DNA from: Belnapia mucosa
GTDB taxonomy: Bacteria > Pseudomonadota > Alphaproteobacteria > Acetobacterales > Acetobacteraceae
Length of the DNA: 64,000 nucleotides
Assembly: GCF_016775475.1 (NCBI RefSeq)
Contig: NZ_JAEUXJ010000004.1
Span: forward strand, 124,001-188,000
Direction: 5' to 3'
The notes beneath the pieces were generated by a model. That model saw only the letters and a list, made by a program, of their open reading frames with translations. It was not told where the DNA came from and made no database searches. Positions 23,708 to 31,908 of the stretch are shown here, in pieces. The first letter of the stretch is position 1. Every line of letters begins with the position of its first letter. Position numbers and translations under genes: made by a program.

Positions 23708-24607
23708 ATGAAGCTGGCAAGTTTCCGCGACGGCATCGGCGCCGTGCTCGGCGAGGCGATCGTGCCCTTGCAACCCGCGCTCGATGCCGCCTGCGCCGCG
23801 GCGGGACAGCCGCCGGAGCTGCTGCCGCCGACCATGCTCGGCCTGCTCGAGGCCGGCGAGGCGGCGCTGGTCTCGGCGGCGCGGGCGGTGGCCTATGCGG
23901 CGCGGCCGGAGAATGCCGCGCTGCGCCGTCCCCTCGCTTCCGTCGCGCTGGGGGCGCCGCTGCGGCCGGGCAAGATCCTCGGTGTCGGGCGCAACTATGC
24001 CGACCATGCGAAGGAGGTCGGCGGGCCTAAGCTGACGGCGCCGCGCATTTTCCTGAAGCCCACCTCCTCGGTCTGCGGTCCGGGCAGCCTGGTCCGCATC
24101 CCGCGCAGCGTGACCAAGCCGGATTGGGAGGCGGAGCTCGGCGTCGTCATCGGCCGCCCGGCCTGGCGGGTGAGCGAGGGCACGGCGCTCGACCATGTCG
24201 CCGGCTACACCGTGCTGAACGACCTCTCGGCGCGGGAATTCCAGTTCGACCAGCCGCTCGCCATGACCAGCTTCGCCAAGGGGCTGGACGGCTTCTGCCC
24301 GATGGGCCCCTGGATCGTGACGGCCGACGAGGTGGGCGAGCCCTGGCAGCTCGGCCTCCGCTGCTGGCTGAACGGGGAGCTGGTGCAGGAGGGCAATACG
24401 CGCGACCTGATCTTCAGCGTCGCCGCGCTGATTGCCTGGCTCTCCCGCACCATGGAATTGCAGCCGGGCGACGTGATCGCCACCGGCACGCCCGCCGGCT
24501 CCGGCCATTTCCGCGACCCGCCGCGCTATCTCCGCCCCGGCGACCGGCTGCGGATGGAGGTGGAGCGCGTCGGCGTGCTGGAACACGGGATCGGAGAACC
24601 GCGATGA
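23708..24607 (+). CDS. Fumarylacetoacetate hydrolase-family protein
   Basis: A 299-residue FAH-fold enzyme. After an N-terminal lid domain, the C-terminal core has ILGVGRNYADHAKE, FLKPTSSVCGPG, the acidic metal site in DWEAELGVVIGRP, YTVLNDLSARE, and GDVIATGTPAGSGHF, which together match the hydrolase/decarboxylase/isomerase group. Such enzymes cleave or isomerise acylpyruvates, typical of aromatic acid breakdown. It starts 1 nt after the dioxygenase stop and its own stop overlaps the next ATG by 4 nt (ATGA). It probably handles the product of the TauD-like dioxygenase. Confidence 0.93.
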   Translation: MKLASFRDGIGAVLGEAIVPLQPALDAACAAAGQPPELLPPTMLGLLEAGEAALVSAARAVAYAARPENAALRRPLASVALGAPLRPGKILGVGRNYADHAKEVGGPKLTAPRIFLKPTSSVCGPGSLVRIPRSVTKPDWEAELGVVIGRPAWRVSEGTALDHVAGYTVLNDLSAREFQFDQPLAMTSFAKGLDGFCPMGPWIVTADEVGEPWQLGLRCWLNGELVQEGNTRDLIFSVAALIAWLSRTMELQPGDVIATGTPAGSGHFRDPPRYLRPGDRLRMEVERVGVLEHGIGEPR

Positions 24608-25584
24608 AGGCCGTCCTAGCCCTCGGCCTCGCGCTGCTGGCTGGCAGCGCCGCCGCCCAGCCGCGGGCGCCCGGCACCGACTACCCGTCCCGCCCGGTGC
24701 GGATCGTCGTCGCCCTCGCCCCGGGCGGCAATGCCGATCTCAATGCGCGGCTGGTGGCGACGCAGCTCTCGGCCCAGCTCGGCCAGCAATTCGTGGTGGA
24801 GAACCGGCCTTCCGGCGGCGGCACCGTCGCCTTCGAGACGGTCGCGGCGACGCCGCCCGATGGCTATGCGCTGCTGGTCGGCGCGCTGGGCTCGCATACG
24901 CTGAATGTCGGCCTCTATGGCGACAGGCTGCGGGTGCATCCGCTGACTGGCGTGGACCACATCACCATCAGCAGCCATTCGGCGATCGCGGTCGCGGTGA
25001 ACCCGGCGCTCGGCGTTCGCACATTGCAGGAATTCGCCGCGCTGCTGCGGGCCAATCCGGGCAAATACGATTACGGCTCCTCCGGCAACGGCACCACCGG
25101 GCATATCGCGGGTGCGATGCTGGTGCAGCTGCTCGGCGTGCAGGCGCAGCACGTGCCCTATCGCGGCTCGGCCGCCGCCTTCACCGATCTGGCGGCGGGG
25201 CGGACGGCCTTCCAGGCGGACACCATCTCCTTCCTCTCGGACCATATCCGCTCCGGCACCGTGCGCGGCATCGTCATCGCCACGCCCGAACGCTCCCCCA
25301 TGGCGCCGGAGGTGCCGACCAGCGCCGAGGCCGGGCTGCCGGCCTATCAGGCGACGACCTGGACGCCCTGGTCCACCACCCTCGGCACGCCGGCCCCGAT
25401 CCGCCAGTTCCTGTATGAGCAGATCGCCGAGGCGCTGCGCGTGCCGGCGGTGCGGGAAAGGCTGATCGGCCTCGGCAACACCATCCCCGACGGGATGACG
25501 CCGGAGCGGACCCGCGACTTCATCGCCGCCGAGATCGACCGCTGGGTGCCCATCGTGCGCGCCACCGGCGCGGGAGTGGATTAG
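24604..25584 (+). CDS. Bug/TctC-family tripartite-transporter binding protein
   Basis: A 326-residue periplasmic binding protein with a clear signal peptide (ALGLALLAGSAAAQ). Landmarks: YPSRPVRIVVALAPGGNADLN, VENRPSGGGTVAFE, YDYGSSGNGTTGHI and HVPYRGSAAAFTDLAAG. It belongs to the same family as five others in this window but is distinct from them. The start overlaps the FAH stop by 4 nt (ATGA), and the Ldh-type dehydrogenase follows directly. A transporter pair is absent, so substrate may be delivered to another uptake system or sensed. Its position inside a catabolic operon suggests the ligand is a carboxylic acid used by the operon. Confidence 0.93.
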   Translation: MKAVLALGLALLAGSAAAQPRAPGTDYPSRPVRIVVALAPGGNADLNARLVATQLSAQLGQQFVVENRPSGGGTVAFETVAATPPDGYALLVGALGSHTLNVGLYGDRLRVHPLTGVDHITISSHSAIAVAVNPALGVRTLQEFAALLRANPGKYDYGSSGNGTTGHIAGAMLVQLLGVQAQHVPYRGSAAAFTDLAAGRTAFQADTISFLSDHIRSGTVRGIVIATPERSPMAPEVPTSAEAGLPAYQATTWTPWSTTLGTPAPIRQFLYEQIAEALRVPAVRERLIGLGNTIPDGMTPERTRDFIAAEIDRWVPIVRATGAGVD

Positions 25585-26700
25585 ATGGCCAAGAACGTCT
25601 CCAGCGGCCGGCCCGTCCCGGCCGAGCGCATCCGCGCCCAGATCGAGGCCATCCTGACGGCCTGGGGCATGCCGGCGCCGGCCGCCGCGACCACCGCCGG
25701 CATCATGCTCGAGACCGACCTGATGGGCATCGACAGCCACGGCGTCTCGATGCTGATGGCCTATGAGGAAGGCGTGCGCGCCGGCCGCATCCAGCTTACC
25801 GCCGAGCCGCGGGTCCTGCGCGACACGGGCCCGACTGCATTGCTGGATGCCGGGGCCGGGCTCGGCCATCCCGTCTCCGTCCGGGCGATGGAGCTCGCGG
25901 TGGACAAGGCGAAGCAATTCGGCGTCGGCGTGGTGGGGGTGGTCAACAGCCACCATTTCGGCGCGGCCGGCGCCTATGCCCGGCTGGCCTCGGCGCGCGG
26001 CGTGATCGGCCTCGTCACCAGCTCGGCCCGCGGCGTGATCATGGTGCCGACCCGCGGCGCCATGCCGGTGCTGGGCACCAACCCCATCGCCTTCGCCGCC
26101 CCGGCCGGGCACAACCCGCCCTTCGTGCTCGACATGGCGACGACGACGGTTGCGGCCAACAAGGTGAAGGTCCACCACTTGAACGACGCCCCGCTGCCGG
26201 AGGGCTGGGTGATGGACGGCGCCGGCCGGCCGGTGACCGACCCGCATGAGGGCAATGCGCTGGTCTTCCAGCGCCCGGAAGGCGGCATCACCCCGCTCGG
26301 CGGGACCGAGATGCAGGGCAGCGCCAAGGGCTATGGCCTGGCGCTGATGGTGCAGGTGCTGGCCGGGACCCTGACCGGGGCGAGCTTCGCCGCGCTCGAC
26401 GGCCGCAACCGGGGACCGGGCGAGCCGCAGAATATCGGCCATTTCTTCCTCGCCCTCGACCCGGCGGCCTTCCGCGCGCCGGAGGGTTTCGCCGCGGATC
26501 TCGATGCCGCGCTCGACCACCTCCACGCCACCCCGCCCGCCGACCCGGCCGAGCCGGTGCTGGTGCCGGGCGAGCCGGAGGCGATCATGCGCGCCCGGCG
26601 CCTGGCAGAGGGAGTGCCGGTGCCGGAGAGCCTCGATTCCCTGATCCAGGGCATCTGCGGCCGCTGCGGCGCCCCCTATCTGCTGCGGCCGAATGCCTGA
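25585..26700 (+). CDS. Ldh-family (MDH type 2) malate/lactate dehydrogenase with C-terminal Cys motif
   Basis: A 371-residue NAD(P)-dependent dehydrogenase of the Ldh_2 (YlbC/ComC/ureidoglycolate) family. DSHG (active-site His), VVNSHHFGAAGAYA, LGTNPIAFAAP and GSAKGYGLALMVQVLAG are family landmarks. It likely oxidises a 2-hydroxy acid or reduces a 2-oxo acid. It starts at the nucleotide after the Bug gene stop. The last residues (GICGRCGAPYLLRPNA) form a CxxC-like pair; such an ending is not a standard feature of this family, and could be a metal or redox site or chance. The TRAP-type binding protein gene lies downstream in the same direction. Confidence 0.93.
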   Translation: MAKNVSSGRPVPAERIRAQIEAILTAWGMPAPAAATTAGIMLETDLMGIDSHGVSMLMAYEEGVRAGRIQLTAEPRVLRDTGPTALLDAGAGLGHPVSVRAMELAVDKAKQFGVGVVGVVNSHHFGAAGAYARLASARGVIGLVTSSARGVIMVPTRGAMPVLGTNPIAFAAPAGHNPPFVLDMATTTVAANKVKVHHLNDAPLPEGWVMDGAGRPVTDPHEGNALVFQRPEGGITPLGGTEMQGSAKGYGLALMVQVLAGTLTGASFAALDGRNRGPGEPQNIGHFFLALDPAAFRAPEGFAADLDAALDHLHATPPADPAEPVLVPGEPEAIMRARRLAEGVPVPESLDSLIQGICGRCGAPYLLRPNA

Positions 26701-26872
26701 GGTTCTGGGCCACGATGGGTAATCGTGGATTGCGGTCCGGTGTATTATTTCGTCTCGTGATCCACGCTTCCGGCTGATACAGCCCGCGGCGATCGCGCTT
26801 TGGCCCTCGCTCAGGGGTTGCTTTGTGGTCCCCTCCCGTTCTTGATTGGCGGGAGCGGGGAGGCGTCAAAAC
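26701..26872 (+). promoter_or_regulatory. Regulatory gap upstream of the TRAP-type binding protein
   Basis: The 172-nt gap contains the CGTG-atc-CACG dyad (26756-26766) followed by CGGCGATC (26787-26794). The same arrangement recurs upstream of the PEP mutase/isocitrate lyase-family gene (28351-28402), with about 70% identity over 50 nt. An additional ATCGTGGAT (26722-26730) repeats part of it in the opposite sense. This is a candidate shared operator or promoter element. Confidence 0.45.
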
Positions 26873-27955
26873 ATGCGGATTCTGGCCTTCGCCGTACTCG
26901 CCCTGATCCTGGCCATCACGCCCAGCCTGCCCCTGCCCGGCGAGGAGCCGCCGTTCCCGTTGAAGGTCGTCGGCTTCTACACCCATGCCGGGATGTATGC
27001 GGATTTCGAGGAGCCCTTCTGGACCCGCCAGGTGCCGATGCTGACCGGCGGGCGGGTGCAGCCCTCAATCGTGCCGCTCGACCGGGCGGGGGTTCGGGAA
27101 GCCGACCTGCTGCCCCTGCTCCGCCTCGGCGTGTTGCAGGTGGCAACCGTACCGCTCGCCAATGCCGCGGGGGATGACCCCGAGCTGAGCATCGTCGACC
27201 TGCCGGCGCTCAACCCCGATGCGGCGACGCTGCGCCGTAGCTTGGCGCAGTGGCGCGGCCACCTGGCCCGGGTGATGGAGGAGCGCTACGGGCTCCGCCT
27301 GATGGCGCTGCTGATCCCGACCACCCAGGTATTATTCTGCCGGGAGCCCTTCGCCCGGCTGGCGGATGTGATGGGCCGGCGGGTCCGGGTCGGCTCGGTG
27401 GCGCAGGGCGAGCTGGTCGAGGCGATGGGCGGCACGGCGCTGGTGATGCCGCTGCCGGAGGTGGTCGCCGCCATGGCCAGCCGCCGCATCGACTGCGCCG
27501 TGACCGGCGCCATGCCCGGCAACCGGATCGGCCTGCATGAGGTGGCGACCCATGTCTCCCGCCTGCCGATGAGCTGGTTCGTCTCCGCCGTGGCGATGAA
27601 CGGGGCGGTCTGGCGCAGCCTGCCTGAATCGGCGCAGCAGCCGCTGCAGCGCGGTCTGGCGCGGCTGGAGCGGCATGTGATGGAAACCGCCGAGGCCGCC
27701 ATCGAGGACGGCTTCGCCTGCAATGCCGGCCGGTCCGACTGCAAGGACGGCCGGCGCGGGCAGATGGTGGTGGTAGCGGAGGAATGGGACGAAACCCTCC
27801 GCCGCCGCCTGCTAGACCGCGTGCTGCTGCCGCGCTGGCTCGATCGCTGCGGCGCCGATTGCGCCGCGGTCTGGAACCGGATCGCGGCGCCGTCGCAGAA
27901 TCTCTGGGCCGGCTGCCTTACGCCGGCCGGGTCTCGAAGCGATAGACCTTGCTGA
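26873..27955 (+). CDS. TRAP transporter substrate-binding protein (DctP-like)
   Basis: A 360-residue exported protein. The N-terminus is a signal peptide (LAFAVLALILAITPSLPLPG). The body shows the DctP pattern: PLKVVGFYTHAG, QVPMLTGGRVQPSI, LPALNPDAATL and a central VSAVAMNGAVWRSLPESAQQ, which corresponds to the substrate-binding helices. TRAP binding proteins take up C4-dicarboxylates and related acids. No DctQM membrane partners are nearby. The ATG at 26873 follows GGGGAGG. Its last 38 nt overlap the 3' end of the SnoaL-like gene on the other strand. The family call is moderate: sequence identity to DctP is loose. Confidence 0.7.
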   Translation: MRILAFAVLALILAITPSLPLPGEEPPFPLKVVGFYTHAGMYADFEEPFWTRQVPMLTGGRVQPSIVPLDRAGVREADLLPLLRLGVLQVATVPLANAAGDDPELSIVDLPALNPDAATLRRSLAQWRGHLARVMEERYGLRLMALLIPTTQVLFCREPFARLADVMGRRVRVGSVAQGELVEAMGGTALVMPLPEVVAAMASRRIDCAVTGAMPGNRIGLHEVATHVSRLPMSWFVSAVAMNGAVWRSLPESAQQPLQRGLARLERHVMETAEAAIEDGFACNAGRSDCKDGRRGQMVVVAEEWDETLRRRLLDRVLLPRWLDRCGADCAAVWNRIAAPSQNLWAGCLTPAGSRSDRPC

Positions 27956-28322
27956 CGATCCGCCAGCCCTCGCTGGTCCGGTTCAGCACCAGGTAGTCGG
28001 TGAAGTAGCGCGGCGGCAGCTGGCAGGCGACCTTCACGAAGGCGGTCTCCGGCCCGGAGATATCCATCATCAGGATCCGGTCGTCCCGCGCCAGGCCGCG
28101 GCTGGCGGCCGAGGGCCTGCTCCGCACCATTTCGAACCAGGCCTCGCGCGGCATGTCCTCCACGCCGCCATCCTTCGCCCAATACAGATGGGAGACGGGA
28201 TGGAAGGCAGCGGCGAGCTTGTCGACGCTGCCTTCGTAGAGCCCGTCGAAATAGGTCTGGATCACCGCCTCGATCTCGGCGACGGCGCTGGCCGCCATGG
28301 GTTTTCCGCCCGCGTCCGGCAT
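27918..28322 (-). CDS. SnoaL/lumazine-binding-like (NTF2-fold) protein
   Basis: A 134-residue protein with the NTF2-like alpha+beta fold: VAEIEAVIQTYFDGLYEGSVDKLAAAFHP at the N-terminus, a middle strand with MEDMPREAWFEMV, and RYFTDYLVLNRTSEGWRIVSKVYRFE at the C-terminus, typical of putative lumazine-binding/SnoaL-like proteins. These act as small ligand-binding or isomerase-like domains in catabolism. The GGAGGAG ribosome-binding site at 28328-28334 fixes the ATG at 28322. It is divergent from the PEP mutase-family gene and convergent with the TRAP protein, whose coding end it overlaps by 38 nt. Function unknown. Confidence 0.75.
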   Translation of the reverse strand: MPDAGGKPMAASAVAEIEAVIQTYFDGLYEGSVDKLAAAFHPVSHLYWAKDGGVEDMPREAWFEMVRSRPSAASRGLARDDRILMMDISGPETAFVKVACQLPPRYFTDYLVLNRTSEGWRIVSKVYRFETRPA

Positions 28323-28431
28323 GGGATGCTCCTCCGGCTTTTTAATTGGTCGCGTGATTCACGCCTTTAGCCGTTCCAGCCTTCGGCGATCACGCTTAGC
28401 CCAGCCTAATCCAGAGGGAGCATCCACCGCC
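28323..28431. promoter_or_regulatory. Divergent gap with shared cis element
   Basis: Between the SnoaL-like and PEP mutase-family genes. CGTG-att-CACG (28352-28362) and CGGCGATCACG (28384-28394) form the second copy of the element found before the TRAP-type gene. Here CGTGAT and ATCACG also make a longer inverted pair (28352-28357/28389-28394). The element ends about 30 nt before the ATG of the downstream gene. Confidence 0.45.
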
Positions 28432-29307
28432 ATGGCCCATCCGAGCCTGAGAGCCGCCTTCGAAGCAGGACGCTTCGTCGTCGCGCCCGGCGTCTTCGAC
28501 ATGATCTCCGCCCGGGTCGCGGACGGGATGGGCTTCACCAGCCTCTACGTCACCGGCTTCGGCACGGTGGCGAGCCATCTCGGCGTCGCCGATGCCGGCA
28601 TCGCCACCTTTACCGACATGGTCGGGCGGGTCGGCACCATCGCCCGCGGCTGCCGCACCCCGGTCGTGGCGGATGCCGATACCGGCTATGGCGGGTTGCT
28701 GAATGTCCGCCACACCGTCATGGGCTATGAGGCGGCGGGCGTCACCGGCATCCAGCTGGAAGACCAGGAGATGCCGAAGAAATGCGGCCACACGCCGGGC
28801 CGCCGCGTCATCCCCGCCGAGGAGATGGTCCTCAAGATCAAGGTCGCGGCCGAGGCGCGACGCGATCCGAACATGCTGATCGTCGCGCGGACGGATGCGC
28901 GGACGACGCTCGGCCTCGAGGAGGCGATCCGCCGCGGGCAGCTCTATGCCGAGGCCGGCGCCGATGTGATCTTCATCGAAAGCCCGGAGACCGAGGCGGA
29001 GATGCAGGCGATCGGCCGCGCGATCAGGAAGCCCCTGCTCGCCAATATGGTCGAGGGCGGGCGGACACCGATCCTCCCGGCCGCGCGCCTGGCCGAGATC
29101 GGCTATGCGATGGCGATCTACCCGGCGGTCGGCTTTCTCGCCGTCGCCGCGGCGCTGGAGCGGGTCTATGGCCATCTCAAGACGCATGGCGACAGCAACG
29201 CCCTGCCCCCCGCCGAGAGCTATGGCTTCGGCCGCATTTGCGAGTTGATGGGCTTCCCGGAGGTCTGGGACTTCGACCGCAAATGGGCCCAACCGGAGGC
29301 GAAGTGA
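28432..29307 (+). CDS. Isocitrate lyase/PEP mutase-family enzyme
   Basis: A 291-residue enzyme of the ICL/PEPM superfamily. VAPGVFDMISARVAD, VADADTGYGG (Mg-binding acid residues), IQLEDQEMPKKCGHTPGR with the catalytic-loop Cys (KKCGH), and IFIESPETEAEM are diagnostic. These enzymes make or break C-C or P-C bonds beside a carboxylate, for example methylisocitrate, oxaloacetate or dimethylmalate lyases. The ATG at 28432 follows GAGGGAG. Its stop and the next start overlap by 1 nt (TGATG), giving an operon with the haloacid dehalogenase. It lies close to dicarboxylate-type binding proteins, which suits a lyase for C4 or branched acids. Confidence 0.92.
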   Translation: MAHPSLRAAFEAGRFVVAPGVFDMISARVADGMGFTSLYVTGFGTVASHLGVADAGIATFTDMVGRVGTIARGCRTPVVADADTGYGGLLNVRHTVMGYEAAGVTGIQLEDQEMPKKCGHTPGRRVIPAEEMVLKIKVAAEARRDPNMLIVARTDARTTLGLEEAIRRGQLYAEAGADVIFIESPETEAEMQAIGRAIRKPLLANMVEGGRTPILPAARLAEIGYAMAIYPAVGFLAVAAALERVYGHLKTHGDSNALPPAESYGFGRICELMGFPEVWDFDRKWAQPEAK

Positions 29308-30026
29308 TGTTCGAGCATGTGAAAGCCCTAGTCTTCGACGTCTTCGGCACGGTGGTCGATTGGCGCGAGGGCATCGCGCGGGAGGCCGGGCCCTTCCTTG
29401 CCCGGCTCGGCCGCGCCGATATCGACGCGCATGCCTTCGCCGATGCCTGGCGCGCCCGCTACCAGCCGGCGATGGAGGAGATCCGCAGCGGCAGGCGGGG
29501 CTTTACCCGGCTCGACACCCTGCACCGGGAAAACCTGGAACAGGTGCTGCAGGCGCATGGGATCGCCCCGGCCCAGATCGGCGAGGCGGCGCTCGACGAG
29601 CTCAATCATGCCTGGCACCGGCTGGACCCCTGGCCGGAGGCGGTGGCGGGGCTGACGCGCCTCAAGCGCCGCTTCATCATCGCGCCGCTCTCGAACGGCA
29701 ATATCGCGTTGATGACCAATATGGCGAAGCGCGCCGGCATCCCCTGGGATGCGATCCTCGGCGCCGAGGTGGCGCAGGCCTACAAGCCGGACCCGCCGGC
29801 CTATCTCCGCACCGCCGAGGTGCTCGGCATCCGCCCGGCAGAGTTGTGCCTAGTCGCCGCGCATAACGGCGACCTGAAGGCGGCCCGCGCCGCCGGCCTC
29901 GCCACCGCTTTCGTGCCCCGCCCGGCCGAGCATGGGCCGGGGCAGCGGAAGGACCTGGAGGCCGAGGAGGCCTGGGATGTGGTGGCGCGGGACTTCCAGG
30001 ACCTCGCGCACCGGCTCGGCGTGTAG
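29307..30026 (+). CDS. Haloacid dehalogenase type II (L-2-haloacid dehalogenase-like)
   Basis: A 239-residue HAD-superfamily hydrolase. The nucleophile Asp is in VFDVFGTVVDW (Asp10), SNGN gives motif II, AYKPDP the Lys, and LVAAHNGDLKAARAAG the acidic motif typical of L-2-haloacid dehalogenases. It would hydrolyse 2-haloalkanoic acids or a phosphorylated analogue. The junction TGATG with the upstream lyase shows translational coupling. Whether it truly dehalogenates or acts on another small acid cannot be told from sequence alone. It ends 12 nt before the convergent SDR gene. Confidence 0.9.
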   Translation: MFEHVKALVFDVFGTVVDWREGIAREAGPFLARLGRADIDAHAFADAWRARYQPAMEEIRSGRRGFTRLDTLHRENLEQVLQAHGIAPAQIGEAALDELNHAWHRLDPWPEAVAGLTRLKRRFIIAPLSNGNIALMTNMAKRAGIPWDAILGAEVAQAYKPDPPAYLRTAEVLGIRPAELCLVAAHNGDLKAARAAGLATAFVPRPAEHGPGQRKDLEAEEAWDVVARDFQDLAHRLGV

Positions 30027-30038
30027 GACGCGGCGGCC

Positions 30039-30836
30039 TCAGTGCGGGCTGAGGCTGCCGACCCGTCCGGCCGTCTGGCCGGAATCGATGACCAGTTCAG
30101 AACCATTCACATAGCTCGACTGGTCGGCGGCGAGGAACAGCACGCCATTGGCGATGTCCTGCGGCGTGCCGAGCTTGCCGGTCGGCACGCTGGCCGCGGC
30201 GATGGCGCGGGCATCGGGCGGCGCGTTCCGCCCGCCGGAACTCAGCGGCATCTTGTCCCAGATCTCGGTGTCGATGATGCCGGGATGGACGCTGTTGCAG
30301 CGGATATTGTCCTGCGCGCATTCCAGCGCGACCGATTTGGCAAAGAGCCGCACCGCCCCCTTGCTCGCCGAATAGCCCGCCAGCCCCGCCGAGCCGCGGA
30401 TGCCGGCAACCGAGGAGAGCAGGATGATGGAGCCGCCGCCGGCCCGCTTCATCGCCGGGATGGCGTATTTCACCGACAGGAAGACGCCATCGACATTCAC
30501 CGCCATCTGCTTGCGCCACTCCTCCAGCGACATCTCCAGCAGCGGCTTCAGGATGGCGATGCCGGCATTGGCGACCAAGACGTCGAGCTTGCCGAAGCGG
30601 GTCTCGGCCTCGCGCACCACCTCGGGCCAGCGGTCTTCCTGGGTGACATCCTGATGCAGATAGGCGGCCTCGCCCCCGGCCTCGCGGATGCGCGCCGCCG
30701 TCGCCTCGCCGCGGGCATCGTCGAGATCGGTCAGCAGCACCCGCGCGCCTTCCCGCGCCAGGGTCGCCGCGCAGGCGGCGCCGATGCCGGCCGCCGCGCC
30801 GGTGACCAGCGCGACCTTGCCTGGAAGCTGGGCCAT
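30039..30836 (-). CDS. SDR family oxidoreductase
   Basis: A 265-residue classical SDR. TGAAAGIGAACA is the cofactor loop, LVANAGIA the NAG motif, ILLSSVAG the Ser region and GYSASKGAV the Tyr/Lys pair. The C-terminus keeps SYVNGSELVIDSGQTA. An insertion after the active site (KMPLSSGGRNAPPDARA) distinguishes it from FabG and resembles cyclopentanol/3-alpha-hydroxysteroid-type dehydrogenases. It is convergent with the dehalogenase and lies 39 nt after the next SDR gene on the same strand, so both may be co-transcribed. Confidence 0.92.
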   Translation of the reverse strand: MAQLPGKVALVTGAAAGIGAACAATLAREGARVLLTDLDDARGEATAARIREAGGEAAYLHQDVTQEDRWPEVVREAETRFGKLDVLVANAGIAILKPLLEMSLEEWRKQMAVNVDGVFLSVKYAIPAMKRAGGGSIILLSSVAGIRGSAGLAGYSASKGAVRLFAKSVALECAQDNIRCNSVHPGIIDTEIWDKMPLSSGGRNAPPDARAIAAASVPTGKLGTPQDIANGVLFLAADQSSYVNGSELVIDSGQTAGRVGSLSPH

Positions 30837-30875
30837 TCTTTCCCTCCCGTCTGGTAGCCGGGAAAGGCTAGCCCG

Positions 30876-31856
30876 CTAGCGCCGGCGCGTCAGGGCCCCG
30901 CTCAGCAATTCCGCCCCCAGCAGCAGGCCGATCCCACCGAGCGCGAGGCTGCCGAGGCTGGGGCCCCCGACATGCGGCAGCGGCTTGCCGCTGCGCGGGC
31001 TGGTCCCCGCCGCGATGGGCCGCGCCACTGCCCCCTCGGTGCGCGGCACCCGCCGGGCCCGGCGCAGCGCGGCGCGGATCAGCGCGCCGGTCACCGTCTC
31101 GGTCAGGCGCGGCGCCAGCCCATAGGCGATGCGCGCGGCCGAGGCGGTCCAGCCGACCGCGACCTCGCCCCGCGGCCGGCGCACCAGGCGCAGCACCACC
31201 GCCGCCACCGCCTCCGGCGTCAGATAGGGGGCCTTCGGCTCCAGCGCCCGGCCGGAGAGGTTGGCGGCGCGATCCAGGCCCGGCGTATCCACCAGCGCGG
31301 GAAATAGGGCGCAGACATGGATGCCGGGATAGCCCGTCAGCTCCTGCCGGAGGCTCGCGCTGAAGCCGCGGATGCCGAATTTGCTGGCGGCATAGGAGGC
31401 GGCGAAAGGCGTCGGCGACCAGCCGCCCATGGAGCACATATTGATCAGCACCCCGCCCCGCTGGCGGATGAAATGCGGCAGGGCGGCGGAGCTGCCATGC
31501 AGGGTGCCGATCAGGTTGATCTCGACGACCTTGCGCTGCAGCCCGGCCGGCGCTTCCCAATAGGGGCCGAAGACGCCGGTGCCGACATTGTTGAACCAGA
31601 CATCGATGCGGCCGAAGCGGTCGATGGCGGCGCGGGCCAGGGCCTCGACCTCGGCCTCCTCGGCGACATCGGTCGGCACAGCCAGCGCTTCGGCCCCGAG
31701 CGCACGGCACTCCCGGGCGGTGGCCTCCAGCGCCTCCTCCCGCCGGGCGGCCAGCACCAGCCGGGCCCCGGCCCGGGCGAATTCCAGCGCCGTCGCCTTG
31801 CCGATGCCGGAGGAGGCGCCGGTGATGACGGTGACGGCGTTGCGGATCTCGGGCAT
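30876..31856 (-). CDS. SDR family oxidoreductase with C-terminal membrane segment
   Basis: A 326-residue SDR: TGASSGIGKATA, the catalytic Ser in NMCSMGG, and the active-site SYAASKFGI. A 100-residue C-terminal extension is Arg-rich and ends in a hydrophobic stretch (GSLALGGIGLLLGAELLSG) followed by RRR, suggesting membrane attachment. Proteins of this kind reduce or oxidise lipophilic substrates. It lies upstream of the 265-residue SDR on the same strand. The extension is unusual in length compared with ordinary 250-residue SDRs. Confidence 0.9.
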   Translation of the reverse strand: MPEIRNAVTVITGASSGIGKATALEFARAGARLVLAARREEALEATARECRALGAEALAVPTDVAEEAEVEALARAAIDRFGRIDVWFNNVGTGVFGPYWEAPAGLQRKVVEINLIGTLHGSSAALPHFIRQRGGVLINMCSMGGWSPTPFAASYAASKFGIRGFSASLRQELTGYPGIHVCALFPALVDTPGLDRAANLSGRALEPKAPYLTPEAVAAVVLRLVRRPRGEVAVGWTASAARIAYGLAPRLTETVTGALIRAALRRARRVPRTEGAVARPIAAGTSPRSGKPLPHVGGPSLGSLALGGIGLLLGAELLSGALTRRR

Positions 31857-31908
31857 GGGCGGCCTTTCCAGCGGACGGGTCCAGCCGGGAGAAAGGCGCG
31901 GCGGCGGT

